A DNA stretch of 64,000 nucleotides from Taklimakanibacter albus (lineage in GTDB: Bacteria; Pseudomonadota; Alphaproteobacteria; Rhizobiales; Aestuariivirgaceae): contig NZ_JAENHL010000007.1 of NCBI RefSeq assembly GCF_016595235.1, positions 960,419-1,024,418 on the forward strand, given 5' to 3'. Each line of letters starts with the position of its first letter. The stretch's first letter is position 1. This document shows, piece after piece, positions 32,937 to 41,608 of the stretch. The position numbers were made by a program, and so were the translations under genes. Below the pieces are notes generated by a model. That model was not told the DNA's origin. It ran no database searches and saw only the letters and a list, made by a program, of their open reading frames with translations.

Positions 32937-34046
32937 CTATTTTTTGTAATTGACGCGCCACAGATCCTGCCAATCCTGACGCGTGTCCCAATCGGCGAGC
33001 GCCGAGGACGTGTCATATTGCTGCAGTTTGTCGAGCACCTTGCCGATGCCGGAGGGCTCGTCCGCCGGCAGCTTGATATCGGGATTGGTCGGCAGCTTGC
33101 CGTCCTTGACTTGCGGCGCTATGCCTTCCTCGGTCAGCACATAGTGGATGAACAGCTTCGATGCATTGGGGCTCTTGGTCCCGCTGGCGATCAGACCGAG
33201 CTTCACATAGGTCCAGCCCGGCCACGGCGCCAGATCGGCGCAGAGGCCGAGCTTGTAGCCCTTGTCGGCATTATCGCGGAACTTGGCCGAGCTCATCAGG
33301 CCGAAGAACGGCTCCCTCTGGCCCGGCGCCCCGACCGCCTCCGAGATTGCATCGTCACTGTCGGCGATGAGCGGTGCATTGGCGGCGAAGGTCTTCACCC
33401 AGATTGCCATGGCGCTGTCCGACCCGGCTTCGATCTCCTTGCCGAAATGCGCTTTATAAGCGGTCTTCATCTGGCCGTCGTCATGCATCGCGGTCTGATT
33501 GAACCAGTCCGTATAGGTGCCCTTGGACAGCGGATCAAAGAAAGCGACCTTGCCCTTCCACTTGGCCTCGGTCAGTTCCCAGATGTTCTTCACCGGACAG
33601 GTTTCATGGACCTCGGCATTGTACGCCCAGACGCTGGCATTGGTGGTGACGGCGAGCGGGTTCTGGAATTTCGCCGGGATCTTGGCTTCCATGTCGGGCG
33701 GCAGCCAGCTCTCGACGAATTTCTGCGGCAGAAGCTGCGCCAGTCCAGCCGGCGCGTCGCTGATCAGCACGACATCGCCTTTGACGTTCTTCGCCTGTCC
33801 TTCGCGGATGATCATTTCCAGCTGGCCGCTGGCCGATACCTTGATGCCCGTCGCCTGCACACCGTATTTCTTGCTGAAATTCTCGGCCATCTCGACGATC
33901 TTGCCGGTGCTGTCATAGATGTTGATCGGCGCCTCCTTCTTCGCCGCGGCAATCAGCGCCTCGAGATCGAACTCCTCGGCGCCAGCCGAAGCGGCGGGGA
34001 TGGTGAGGAACGCAACCAGTGCGGCCGACAGATATGCTTGCTTCAT
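32937..34046 (-). CDS. Fbp/Afu-type ABC transporter substrate-binding protein (tandem copy 2)
   Basis: This 369-residue periplasmic protein has a signal peptide ending ASAGAEE. It is a type II binding protein of the FbpA/AfuA/phosphonate group: KYGVQATGIKVSASGQLEMIIREG and the SPNASKLFIHYVLTEEG block are typical. ATG 34046 follows GGAGGAG. It closely resembles the 34058 product, including near-identical C-termini (WDTRQDWQDLWR). Two binding proteins on one importer suggest two related ligands. Members of this group bind ferric iron, hexose phosphates or other anions. Confidence 0.85.
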   Translation of the reverse strand: MKQAYLSAALVAFLTIPAASAGAEEFDLEALIAAAKKEAPINIYDSTGKIVEMAENFSKKYGVQATGIKVSASGQLEMIIREGQAKNVKGDVVLISDAPAGLAQLLPQKFVESWLPPDMEAKIPAKFQNPLAVTTNASVWAYNAEVHETCPVKNIWELTEAKWKGKVAFFDPLSKGTYTDWFNQTAMHDDGQMKTAYKAHFGKEIEAGSDSAMAIWVKTFAANAPLIADSDDAISEAVGAPGQREPFFGLMSSAKFRDNADKGYKLGLCADLAPWPGWTYVKLGLIASGTKSPNASKLFIHYVLTEEGIAPQVKDGKLPTNPDIKLPADEPSGIGKVLDKLQQYDTSSALADWDTRQDWQDLWRVNYKK

Positions 34047-34057
34047 GGTCTCCTCCC

Positions 34058-35170
34058 TTATTTTTTGTAGTTGATGCGCCAGAGATCCTGCCAGTCCTGG
34101 CGAGTGTCCCAATCACTGACCGCGCTCGCCGAGTCATAGGGAAAGATCTGATCCAGCACCTTGCCGATACCCGACGGCTCGTCTTCAGGCAGCTTGGCAT
34201 CGCTGTTGGTCGATATCTTGCCGTCATCGGCCTGCGGCGCGATGCCTTCTTCGGTCAGCAGATAATGGATGAAGAGCTTCGACGCATTGGGACTGTCGGT
34301 GCCTTTGGCGATGAAGCCGAGGCTCGGATAGAGCCAGCCGGCAAAGGGCTGCAGACCGATGCACAGACCGAGCTTGGCGCCGTCCTTGTTATTGCGGAAC
34401 TTCGCCGAGCTGACGAGGCCGACGAACTGCTCCTTCTGGTCGGGCGCACCGACGGCCTGCGCCGCCGCCTCGTCGGCATCGGTCAGAAGCGGACCGTTGG
34501 CGGCGAGCGCCTTGACCCAGGCGCCGGTCGCGCCATCCTCATCGGCCGGCATGTCCTTGCCGAAATGCGCCTTGTAGGCGGCCGCCACTTTGTCGTCGGC
34601 ATGGCTCTTCAGCTGGTTGAACCAGTCGACATAGGACGCCTTGCCGAGCGGGTCCTGCATGGCGACCTTGCCCTTCCATTTCGGCTCGGTGAGTTCCCAG
34701 ATATTCTTGACCGGGCATTCCTTGTTGAGCTCGGTATTATAGGCCCACACATTCGCCTCGTTGGAGACGGTGAGCGGATTCTGGTAGCGCGCCGGGATCT
34801 TGCCGGCGAGATCGGGCGGCACCCAGCTCTCGACGAAACCCTGCGGCACGAGTTGCGCCACGCCCGCCGGCACGTCGCTGATCTGGATGACGTCGCCCTG
34901 CACATTCTTCGCCTGGCCCTCACGGATCACCATTTCGAGCTGGGCGGCCGCATTGGCCTTGGTGCCGGTCGCCTGCACGCCGTATTTCTTGGTGAATTTC
35001 TCGGCCTGCTTCACGATCTTGCCGGTGCTCGAATGGACATTGATCGGCGGCTCCTTCTTGGCCGCGGCGACCAGCGCCTCGAGGTCGAATTTTTCCTCGG
35101 CTTGCGCCGGGACGCTCACGAGGGTCGATAAGGCGACTGCCGTCAACAAAAGTCTGACTTTGATCTTCAT
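34058..35170 (-). CDS. Fbp/Afu-type ABC transporter substrate-binding protein (tandem copy 1)
   Basis: This 370-residue protein has a signal peptide ending PAQAEE, then the same architecture as its downstream twin: FDLEALVAAAKKEPPINVHSSTG, KYGVQATGTKANAAAQLEMV and SPNASKLFIHYLLTEEG. It lies 13 bases after the ATPase gene and 11 before the paralog. The two differ most around residues 195-250, which could alter ligand choice. No obvious iron-binding tyrosine pair can be assigned by eye. Confidence 0.85.
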   Translation of the reverse strand: MKIKVRLLLTAVALSTLVSVPAQAEEKFDLEALVAAAKKEPPINVHSSTGKIVKQAEKFTKKYGVQATGTKANAAAQLEMVIREGQAKNVQGDVIQISDVPAGVAQLVPQGFVESWVPPDLAGKIPARYQNPLTVSNEANVWAYNTELNKECPVKNIWELTEPKWKGKVAMQDPLGKASYVDWFNQLKSHADDKVAAAYKAHFGKDMPADEDGATGAWVKALAANGPLLTDADEAAAQAVGAPDQKEQFVGLVSSAKFRNNKDGAKLGLCIGLQPFAGWLYPSLGFIAKGTDSPNASKLFIHYLLTEEGIAPQADDGKISTNSDAKLPEDEPSGIGKVLDQIFPYDSASAVSDWDTRQDWQDLWRINYKK

Positions 35171-35183
35171 GGCTTCTCCTCCC

Positions 35184-36320
35184 TTATGAATTGAGTTTGC
35201 GCTCAGGCCTCAGCAGCCGGTCCGCCGCGTCGAGACGGTTGCCGGCTGCATCGAAGACATGCAGCGCCTTAGGCTTGGCCCAATAGGTGATCGCCTCGCC
35301 GACTTCGGCATCAGGCGGCTGATGGGTGATCAGGAACAGCTTCTCCGCCCCGCAAGTGAGCTCGATGATCCAGCTGCCGCCGGTCGGCAGGATGCCCGTC
35401 ACCTGCACCTCTCCCGCAAGGACGCCCGCCGGCACGTCATCGCCCTGGCGCGCGATGCGGATGGCCTCGGGCCTGAGCGCGATCGCCGATGCGCCGGCAA
35501 GCTCAGCTCCGTACGCGCTCAGGAAGCGGCCGGCACTGGCGGAGAGCATCGAGTTTTTCTGCCCGAGCTCCACGATATTGATTGGCGGATTACCGACGAA
35601 ACGGGCCACGAAGCGGTTGGCTGGCCGGTCATAGATGTCATTGGGCGTGCCGACCTGCTGCAGCCTTCCGTCGCTCATCACCGCGATCGTGGTGGCGAGC
35701 GTCATCGCCTCCCATTGGTCATGCGTCACGAAGACGATCGTCGTCTTGAATTCCTGATGCAGGCGTTTGAGCTCGGCGCGCATTTCGAGCCGCAGCGCCG
35801 CATCGAGATTGGACAAGGGCTCATCGAGCAGCAGCACTTCCGGATTGACGGCGAGCATGCGGGCGAGCGCCACGCGCTGCTGCTGGCCGCCGGAGAGCTG
35901 CGAGGGATAACGCTCGCGGTATTTTTCGATGCCGAGCGTCTTCATCACGCTCGCCACGCGGGCCTCACGCTCGGGGGGCGGCATGTTGCGCAGCCGGAGG
36001 CCGAAATCGATATTGCGCTCGATGGTCAGATGCGGCCACAGCGCGTAGCTCTGGAAGACGAGCCCCATCTGGCGCTTCTCCGGCGGCACGAAGACGCCTT
36101 GCGCGATCGAATCGACCACCCGCGGGCCGACCGTGATCTCGCCGGCGCTCAGATGCTCGAGCCCGGCGATCATGCGCAAGGTCGTCGTCTTGCCGCAACC
36201 CGAGGGCCCGAGCAGGCACATGAATTCGCCATCGCCGATCTCGAGATCGAGATCGGCCACCGCATTGGCGGCATTGCCGCCATAGTTCTTTTCGACGCCG
36301 CTGAGATTGATCTTCGGCAT
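35184..36320 (-). CDS. Fbp/Pot-type ABC transporter ATPase with TOBE domain
   Basis: This 378-residue ATPase has Walker A GPSGCGKTT near residue 38, signature LSGGQQQRVALARML, Walker B VLLLDEPLSNLDAALR and the H-loop VTHDQWEAM. The C-terminal ~120 residues form the regulatory TOBE domain (SAIALRPEAIRI). It energises the fused permease encoded one base upstream. The class includes FbpC, AfuC, PotA and UgpC. Confidence 0.92.
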   Translation of the reverse strand: MPKINLSGVEKNYGGNAANAVADLDLEIGDGEFMCLLGPSGCGKTTTLRMIAGLEHLSAGEITVGPRVVDSIAQGVFVPPEKRQMGLVFQSYALWPHLTIERNIDFGLRLRNMPPPEREARVASVMKTLGIEKYRERYPSQLSGGQQQRVALARMLAVNPEVLLLDEPLSNLDAALRLEMRAELKRLHQEFKTTIVFVTHDQWEAMTLATTIAVMSDGRLQQVGTPNDIYDRPANRFVARFVGNPPINIVELGQKNSMLSASAGRFLSAYGAELAGASAIALRPEAIRIARQGDDVPAGVLAGEVQVTGILPTGGSWIIELTCGAEKLFLITHQPPDAEVGEAITYWAKPKALHVFDAAGNRLDAADRLLRPERKLNS

Positions 36321-36321
36321 T

Positions 36322-38157
36322 TCAGCTTCCGAGTCCTTCCGCGAGATTGGTCCGGGTGAGTTTCTGGCCGAGCAGCGCGCCGAAATAAGCGAGCGCGGCG
36401 ATGATCAGCACGACGGCATTGGCGGCCTGCGTGTAGTTATAGTCGACGAGGCGCAGCGAATAGGTGGTGAGCACATCGGTGCTCGGCACCGCCAGCACCA
36501 CGAAGAGGCTCAGGCCCTTGATGCCGGAGATGAAGGGCAGGAGGATGCCGGTGGTGAGCGATCCCTTCTGGATGGGCACGACGATCAGCATCATGCGGCG
36601 CAGCCATCCGGCGCCTGCGACCTGTGCGGCTTCCTCCGGTTCCTTGCCGAGCTGCATCATGGCGCTGATGCCGGCGCGCGAGGCATAGGGCATCTGGTCG
36701 GCAATGAGCGCCAGCACCAGGATCAGCGTCGTGCCGTAAAGCGCCGGAATCGGCCCGCGCGGCACGGCGAAGAGCGAGAGATAGGCGGTGGCGAAGGCGA
36801 TGCCCGGCACGAGATAAGGCAGGAAGGTCACCTGGCGCAGGAAGGTGGCGAGCGGCCGCACCGGCGTGCGCACCACCACATAACCGACGAGCAGGCCGAG
36901 CAGGCCTGAGACGATCGAGGCGGTGCCGACGATGGTGAGGCTGTTCCAGGCGGCGCTCCACAATTCCGGGCTGAGCAATATGCCGGTGGTCAGCGCCACG
37001 GTCTTGAGATCGGTGCCGATCCAGTAGTCTAGGGTGAAATTGTCGAGGGTGAACTGCGCCGGCACCTTCATCACCGTCGACAGGAACAAGGTGGCGATCG
37101 GCAGGCCGACGCTGAACAGGAACATGAGTGCCGCGAACAGCGTCGCCGGCATCCGCCAGGGCCCGAGCGGGCTCAGGCGGTTCATCGATCCCTTGGAGCC
37201 GACGGTGACGAAGCGGCGCGCCTCTTTCATCAGCCGGGCGTCGATGGTGATGGTGATGATGCCGATCAGCATGATGGCGCCCGCCAGCACGGCGCCGACG
37301 CCACTCTGGCGCGAGGCGATGTTGCGGTAGAGGGACGTCGCCAGCACGTCGAAATCGACCGGCAGGCCCAGCACATAGGGAACGCCGAACTCGCCGAGGC
37401 ATTTGGCGAAGATCAGCACCATCGCCGACATCAGCGCCGGGCGCATCAGCGGCAGGATGATCTTGCGCGTCACCGTCAACCGGCTCGCCCCCAGGATGCG
37501 GGCCGAATCCTCGAGCTGCAAGTCGAAGCGGCGCAGCGCATTGCCGAACAGGAGGATGACGAAAGGCGAATAATGCAGCGCCAGGATGATGATCACCGGC
37601 ACCTGGCCATAGGAGAGCCAGTCGGGCGGCGTGAAGCCGAGCGATTCCATCCAGCCCGGCTGGCCGCCGACGGTGCGATTCTTGAACAAGGTCGTCCAGG
37701 CGAGTGCGAAGGTCCAGGCCGGCAGCATGTAGGGCACGATCAGCGCGGTGGCGAACCAGCGCCGGCCGAACATGTCGCTGCGGCTGAGGAGCCAGGCGAG
37801 CGTGCCGCCGACCAGCATCGACAGAACGATCGCGCCGAAAGCGACGGTAAGCGTGTTGCGAAGCGGCTCCCAGAACATGTCATGCGAGATGCGCGAGCTG
37901 AAAACGCGCTCGAGATAATAAGAGGTGAAGGCGCCCACATCCTGCTTGATGCGGCGCTCGTCGCCGAACTGGACCTGGACTGCGTCGACCAGCAGCGACA
38001 GGATCGGGACGATGATCAGATAAGCGAACAGCGCCGCCGCGAGAACGCCGATAATGGTGGTCGGCTCGCGCAGGATGATCTTCAGCCGGTAACGCAGACG
38101 ATGGAGACGCCCCCTCGCCGGTCGATCCAGGCCGGTCGCGCTCTGTTCGAGCGTCAT
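36322..38157 (-). CDS. Fbp/Afu-type ABC transporter fused permease
   Basis: This 611-residue inner-membrane protein contains two permease domains in one chain, about residues 80-310 and 380-600. Docking loops are SARILGASRLTVTRKIILPLM and PEEAAQVAGAGWLRRMMLIVV. ATG 38157 has GGGAGGAAG upstream; nine further in-frame codons upstream are less likely. FbpB, AfuB, ThiP and phosphonate-type permeases share this layout. It is the first gene of the operon and lies directly downstream of two LacI-type operator palindromes. Confidence 0.9.
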   Translation of the reverse strand: MTLEQSATGLDRPARGRLHRLRYRLKIILREPTTIIGVLAAALFAYLIIVPILSLLVDAVQVQFGDERRIKQDVGAFTSYYLERVFSSRISHDMFWEPLRNTLTVAFGAIVLSMLVGGTLAWLLSRSDMFGRRWFATALIVPYMLPAWTFALAWTTLFKNRTVGGQPGWMESLGFTPPDWLSYGQVPVIIILALHYSPFVILLFGNALRRFDLQLEDSARILGASRLTVTRKIILPLMRPALMSAMVLIFAKCLGEFGVPYVLGLPVDFDVLATSLYRNIASRQSGVGAVLAGAIMLIGIITITIDARLMKEARRFVTVGSKGSMNRLSPLGPWRMPATLFAALMFLFSVGLPIATLFLSTVMKVPAQFTLDNFTLDYWIGTDLKTVALTTGILLSPELWSAAWNSLTIVGTASIVSGLLGLLVGYVVVRTPVRPLATFLRQVTFLPYLVPGIAFATAYLSLFAVPRGPIPALYGTTLILVLALIADQMPYASRAGISAMMQLGKEPEEAAQVAGAGWLRRMMLIVVPIQKGSLTTGILLPFISGIKGLSLFVVLAVPSTDVLTTYSLRLVDYNYTQAANAVVLIIAALAYFGALLGQKLTRTNLAEGLGS

Positions 38158-38242
38158 TCTTCCTCCCAAAAACGCCCGCCTCATGCAGATGACCTCGGCG
38201 CTTCCATTATCCTTTCATCGGACCGGCCCTTCGTCAATCATT

Positions 38243-38260
38243 TTTGCACAGGAGTGCAAA
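38243..38260. promoter_or_regulatory. LacI-family operator before the importer operon (site 1)
   Basis: TTTGCAC-AGGA-GTGCAAA is an 18-base perfect palindrome with the same core and spacing as the palindrome over the LacI start codon at 27683. It lies 86 bases upstream of the permease start. Confidence 0.8.
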
Positions 38261-38299
38261 GCCATTATAAACGCACATATTGATTGATTTGTGCAAATA

Positions 38300-38315
38300 T
38301 TGCACAGGCGTGCAG
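38300..38315. promoter_or_regulatory. LacI-family operator before the importer operon (site 2)
   Basis: TTGCAC-AGGC-GTGCAG is one base short of perfect symmetry. A reversed half-site GTGCAA lies three bases before it (38291-38296), as also seen at 27673. It is 57 bases (centre to centre) from site 1, and ends just beyond the CoA-transferase stop codon. Paired sites would suit a tetrameric or looping repressor. Confidence 0.7.
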
Positions 38316-38316
38316 A

Positions 38317-39426
38317 TCAGTGGAATTCGCGCCGGACAGCGTCTGTATGCGCGCCGAGCGCCGGCACAGTGGCCGTAGCCAGATCGGGATGCAAAGGCGG
38401 CGCCGCAAGCGAGAATGTTCCGCCGGGCACTTCGCAGCTGATGCGCCGCAGGGCCGGATGCGCTGAAAGATCCGCCACGGTGGAGACGCGGCCCCAGGCA
38501 AGGCCCGCTGCCGCCAGACGCGCGATAGCTTCGTCCACGGTCCATCCCGCGAAGACCGGCACAATTTCAGCGTCGAGCGCGTCGCGATACGTGAGCCGCG
38601 CCGTATTGCTGGCGAAACGCGGATCATCGACGAGATTCGGCCGGTTGAGGACTCGCCGACACAGCCGCCCCCATTCATCGGCATTCTGGGCGACGATCAC
38701 CACCTCGCCGTCCCGGCAGGCGAAAGGCCGATAGGGATAGATCGCGGCATGGGCGAGCCCGTGCCGGAGCGTGGCGCGGCCGGCATAGTCATGATGCAGC
38801 AGCGGAACATTCATCCAGTCGGCCAGTCCGTCGAACATCGCCATTTCGATGGCCCTGCCCCGGCCGGTCCGCTCGCGCTCATAAAGCGCTTCGACGATCG
38901 CCGCATGGGCATTCATGCCGGTGGCGATATCCGCCGCCGACACGCCGACCTTGGCCGGCGCCTCGGGCGATCCGGTGACCGAGCAGAGCCCTGATTCCGC
39001 CTGAACCAGGAGATCGTAGGCGCGCAAATCCCCGCTTGGCGTATCCCGGCCATAACCGACGATGTCGAGCGCGACCAGCTTGGGAAAGCGGCAGGTGAGC
39101 TGTGCTGCGCCGAGTTCAAGTCGCTCGGTCGCGCCTGGCGCCAGATTCTGGACGAACACATCGGCCTTGCCGAGTATGGTCTCGACGAGACGCCGGTCAT
39201 CCGCCACCTTGAGATCGAGAACGATGCTTTCCTTGCCGCGATTGAGCCAGGCGAAATAGGCGCTCGTCCCATGCACCGCAGCATCATAGTGTCGCGCCGT
39301 GTCGCCTTCCGGGCGTTCGATCTTGATGACGCGAGCACCCGCATCGGCGAGCCGCGCCGTGCACATCGGGGCGGCCACCGCCTGCTCGATGGCGACCACG
39401 AGGAGACCGGCGAGCGGACGTGTCAT
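38317..39426 (-). CDS. CaiB/BaiF-type (class III) CoA-transferase
   Basis: This 369-residue enzyme has the class III features: LVVAIEQAVAAPMCTARLADAGARVIKIERPEGD at the start (shown in parts only as the family's N-terminal helix and strand), YFAWLNRGKESIVLDLK, and VGVSAADIATGM, where the Asp is the expected catalytic residue. It moves CoA between carboxylic acids. ATG 39426 lies seven bases after the acyl-CoA dehydrogenase stop. The substrate is unknown; with a dehydrogenase next to it, activation of a carboxylic acid for oxidation is likely. Confidence 0.88.
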   Translation of the reverse strand: MTRPLAGLLVVAIEQAVAAPMCTARLADAGARVIKIERPEGDTARHYDAAVHGTSAYFAWLNRGKESIVLDLKVADDRRLVETILGKADVFVQNLAPGATERLELGAAQLTCRFPKLVALDIVGYGRDTPSGDLRAYDLLVQAESGLCSVTGSPEAPAKVGVSAADIATGMNAHAAIVEALYERERTGRGRAIEMAMFDGLADWMNVPLLHHDYAGRATLRHGLAHAAIYPYRPFACRDGEVVIVAQNADEWGRLCRRVLNRPNLVDDPRFASNTARLTYRDALDAEIVPVFAGWTVDEAIARLAAAGLAWGRVSTVADLSAHPALRRISCEVPGGTFSLAAPPLHPDLATATVPALGAHTDAVRREFH

Positions 39427-39433
39427 CTGAGCC

Positions 39434-40600
39434 TCAATAGGAGCGCGGCAGGCCGAGCACATGCTCGGCGAGATAGCTCAGGATCATGTTGGTCGAGATC
39501 GGCGCCACCTGATAGAGCCGCGTTTCGCGGAATTTCCGTTCGATGTCGAAATCCTCGGCGAAGCCGAAGCCGCCATGCGTCTGCAGGCAGACATTGGCCG
39601 CTTCCCAGGCCGCATCCGCCGCGAGCAGCTTCGACATGTTCGCCTCGGCGCCGCAATCACGTCCCGCCTCGAACAACCGCGCCGCCTCGGCGACCATGAG
39701 CTCGGCGGCGCGCATCGCCGCATAGGCCTTGGCGATCGGAAACTGCACGCCTTGATTCTGCCCGATCGGCCGGCCGAAGACGGCGCGTTCGCTGGCATAG
39801 GCGCAGGCCTTGGCGATGAACCATTTGGCATCGCCGACACATTCGGCGGCGATGAGAATGCGCTCGGCATTCATGCCGGACAGGATGTAGCGGAAACCTT
39901 TGCCTTCCTCGCCGATGAGATTGGCGGCCGGTATGCGCAAGGCGTCGAAGAACACTTCGGTGGTCGCGTGATTCATCATCGTGCGGATCGGCTTTACTGT
40001 CAGACCATGCCCGAGCGCCGCCGCCATATCGACGAGAAAGACCGACAGCCCATCGGTCCGCTTGGCCACCTCGTCGTGTGGCGTGGTGCGCGCCAGGAGC
40101 AGCATCAGATCCGAATGTTCGGCGCGCGACGTCCACACCTTCTGCCCGGTGACGACATAGGCGTCACCGTCGCGCCGTGCAAAGGTCTTGATCGATGTCG
40201 TGTCGGTGCCGCTGCCGGGCTCGGTCACGCCGAAAGCCTGGAGGCGCAATTCACCCGATGCGATGCGCGGCAGATAGGCTTGCTTCTGCGCGTCGCTGCC
40301 ATGCCGGAGCAACGTGCCCATGATATACATCTGCGCATGGGCGGCGGCGCCATTGCAGCCATTGCGCTGCACTTCCTCGAGAATGGCGGCGGCGGCCGAC
40401 AGCGGCAGGCCCGAGCCGCCAAAGGATTCCGGGATCAGCGCCGCGAGCCACCCCGCTTCGGTCAGCGCCTCGACGAATTCCGTCGGATAATGCCGCTCGC
40501 GGTCGAGCGTGCGCCAATACTCACCGGGAAAGCGCCGGCACAGCTTGCGGATCTCCTGGCGGATCTCGCCGTAGGTTTCGTTTTCCTCCATCGGATCCAT
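39434..40600 (-). CDS. Acyl-CoA dehydrogenase
   Basis: This 388-residue FAD enzyme has LQAFGVTEPGSGTDTTSI, VTGQKVWTSRAEHSD, GEEGKGFRYILSGMNAERI and QTHGGFGFAEDFDIERKFRE, all conserved in true acyl-CoA dehydrogenases. It differs clearly from the DszC/SfnB-like enzymes of the left half. ATG 40600 is the most likely start; ATG 40591 is an alternative. It lies between the pirin and CoA-transferase genes with gaps of 11 and 7 bases. Unlike the sulfur-island proteins, it has normal Met and Cys content (18 beyond the initiator). Confidence 0.9.
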   Translation of the reverse strand: MDPMEENETYGEIRQEIRKLCRRFPGEYWRTLDRERHYPTEFVEALTEAGWLAALIPESFGGSGLPLSAAAAILEEVQRNGCNGAAAHAQMYIMGTLLRHGSDAQKQAYLPRIASGELRLQAFGVTEPGSGTDTTSIKTFARRDGDAYVVTGQKVWTSRAEHSDLMLLLARTTPHDEVAKRTDGLSVFLVDMAAALGHGLTVKPIRTMMNHATTEVFFDALRIPAANLIGEEGKGFRYILSGMNAERILIAAECVGDAKWFIAKACAYASERAVFGRPIGQNQGVQFPIAKAYAAMRAAELMVAEAARLFEAGRDCGAEANMSKLLAADAAWEAANVCLQTHGGFGFAEDFDIERKFRETRLYQVAPISTNMILSYLAEHVLGLPRSY

Positions 40601-40611
40601 TCTGAGGGCGA

Positions 40612-41532
40612 TCACTTCTCCGGCAGCGGGATGAATTCCGTCTCGTTGGGGACCCGGCCGAAGCGTCCGGTCTTCCAGTCCTCCTTCGCCGCCTCGATGC
40701 GCTCCTTGCGCGAGGAGACGAAGTTCCACCAGATATGGCGCGGGCCTTCCATGGCCGTTCCACCTAGAAACATCATGCGCGTCTTCGTTACCGGCTTGAT
40801 AGTGATGCGGTCGCCGGGGCGGAAGATCAACATCTGCGGGGCGGCGAATTTGTCGCCGGCGATATCGACCTCGCCATCGACCAGATATATGGCGCGCTCC
40901 TCATACGTGGTATCGAGCGGCACCGCGACGCCGGCATCGGCCGTGACTTCGACATAAAACCAGTCCGACACCATGCTGACGGCCGCCGTGGCGCCGAAAG
41001 CCGAGCCGGCGATGATGCGGGCTTTGAGCCCCTTGTCCTCGACGATCGGCAGTGTCGCCGCGCCGAAATGCTGGAAGGACGGATCGATCTCTTCCTTGCC
41101 GGCGGGCAGCGCGATCCAGCTCTGGAGGCCGAGCATCTGCTGCCCGGTCGCACGCTGCACGTCAGGCGTGCGCTCGGAATGGGCGATGCCGCGCCCGGCG
41201 GTCATCAGATTCATGGCGCCGGGCACGATCTCCTGGATATTGCCTTCGCTGTCGCGATGCAGGATCGAACCGTCAAAAAGATAAGTGACGGTGGCGAGCC
41301 CGATATGCGGATGCGGCCTGACATCCATGCCGTGGCCGGCGATGAACTGCACCGGCCCGAAATGATCGAAGAAGATGAACGGCCCGACCATCTGGCGGCG
41401 CCCATGCGGCAGAGCCCGCCTGACATTGAAGCCGTCGCCCAGGTCGCGCACGCGCGGCACGATGACGAGGTCGAGCGCATTGCAGGATTTGACGTCGCCC
41501 AGTACGGGATCGCTTGTCGGAAGCCAGCTCAT
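40612..41532 (-). CDS. Pirin-family protein
   Basis: This 306-residue bicupin protein has GPFIFFDHFGPVQF, DVRPHPHIGLATVTYLFDG with the metal-binding histidines, and GRGIAHSERTP with further conserved His and Glu. Pirins can act as quercetinases or redox-sensing regulators; the role here is unknown. GAGGAGAG precedes ATG 41532. It is first in the operon with the acyl-CoA dehydrogenase and CoA-transferase. Confidence 0.9.
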   Translation of the reverse strand: MSWLPTSDPVLGDVKSCNALDLVIVPRVRDLGDGFNVRRALPHGRRQMVGPFIFFDHFGPVQFIAGHGMDVRPHPHIGLATVTYLFDGSILHRDSEGNIQEIVPGAMNLMTAGRGIAHSERTPDVQRATGQQMLGLQSWIALPAGKEEIDPSFQHFGAATLPIVEDKGLKARIIAGSAFGATAAVSMVSDWFYVEVTADAGVAVPLDTTYEERAIYLVDGEVDIAGDKFAAPQMLIFRPGDRITIKPVTKTRMMFLGGTAMEGPRHIWWNFVSSRKERIEAAKEDWKTGRFGRVPNETEFIPLPEK

Positions 41533-41558
41533 GTCACTCTCCTCGTCACTGTTTTACA

Positions 41559-41601
41559 CATCGGATTATCCGAAAACCGCTGCGCACTTTTCGGTCCGAT
41601 G
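41559..41601. repeat. Rhizobial-type palindromic repeat
   Basis: CATCGG / CCGATG form the outer stem and CCGAAAA / TTTTCGG the inner one, around CCGCTGCGCAC. This small palindrome type is scattered through many rhizobial genomes. It fills the 76-base gap between the amidase stop and pirin start. Confidence 0.7.
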
Positions 41602-41608
41602 CGCTAGA

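Noticed and set aside
32937-38157. Ferric-iron importer (FbpABC)
   Set aside because: The protein families allow it, but four phosphatase or phosphoesterase genes in the same operon and LacI-type control fit an organic phosphate better. Not excluded.
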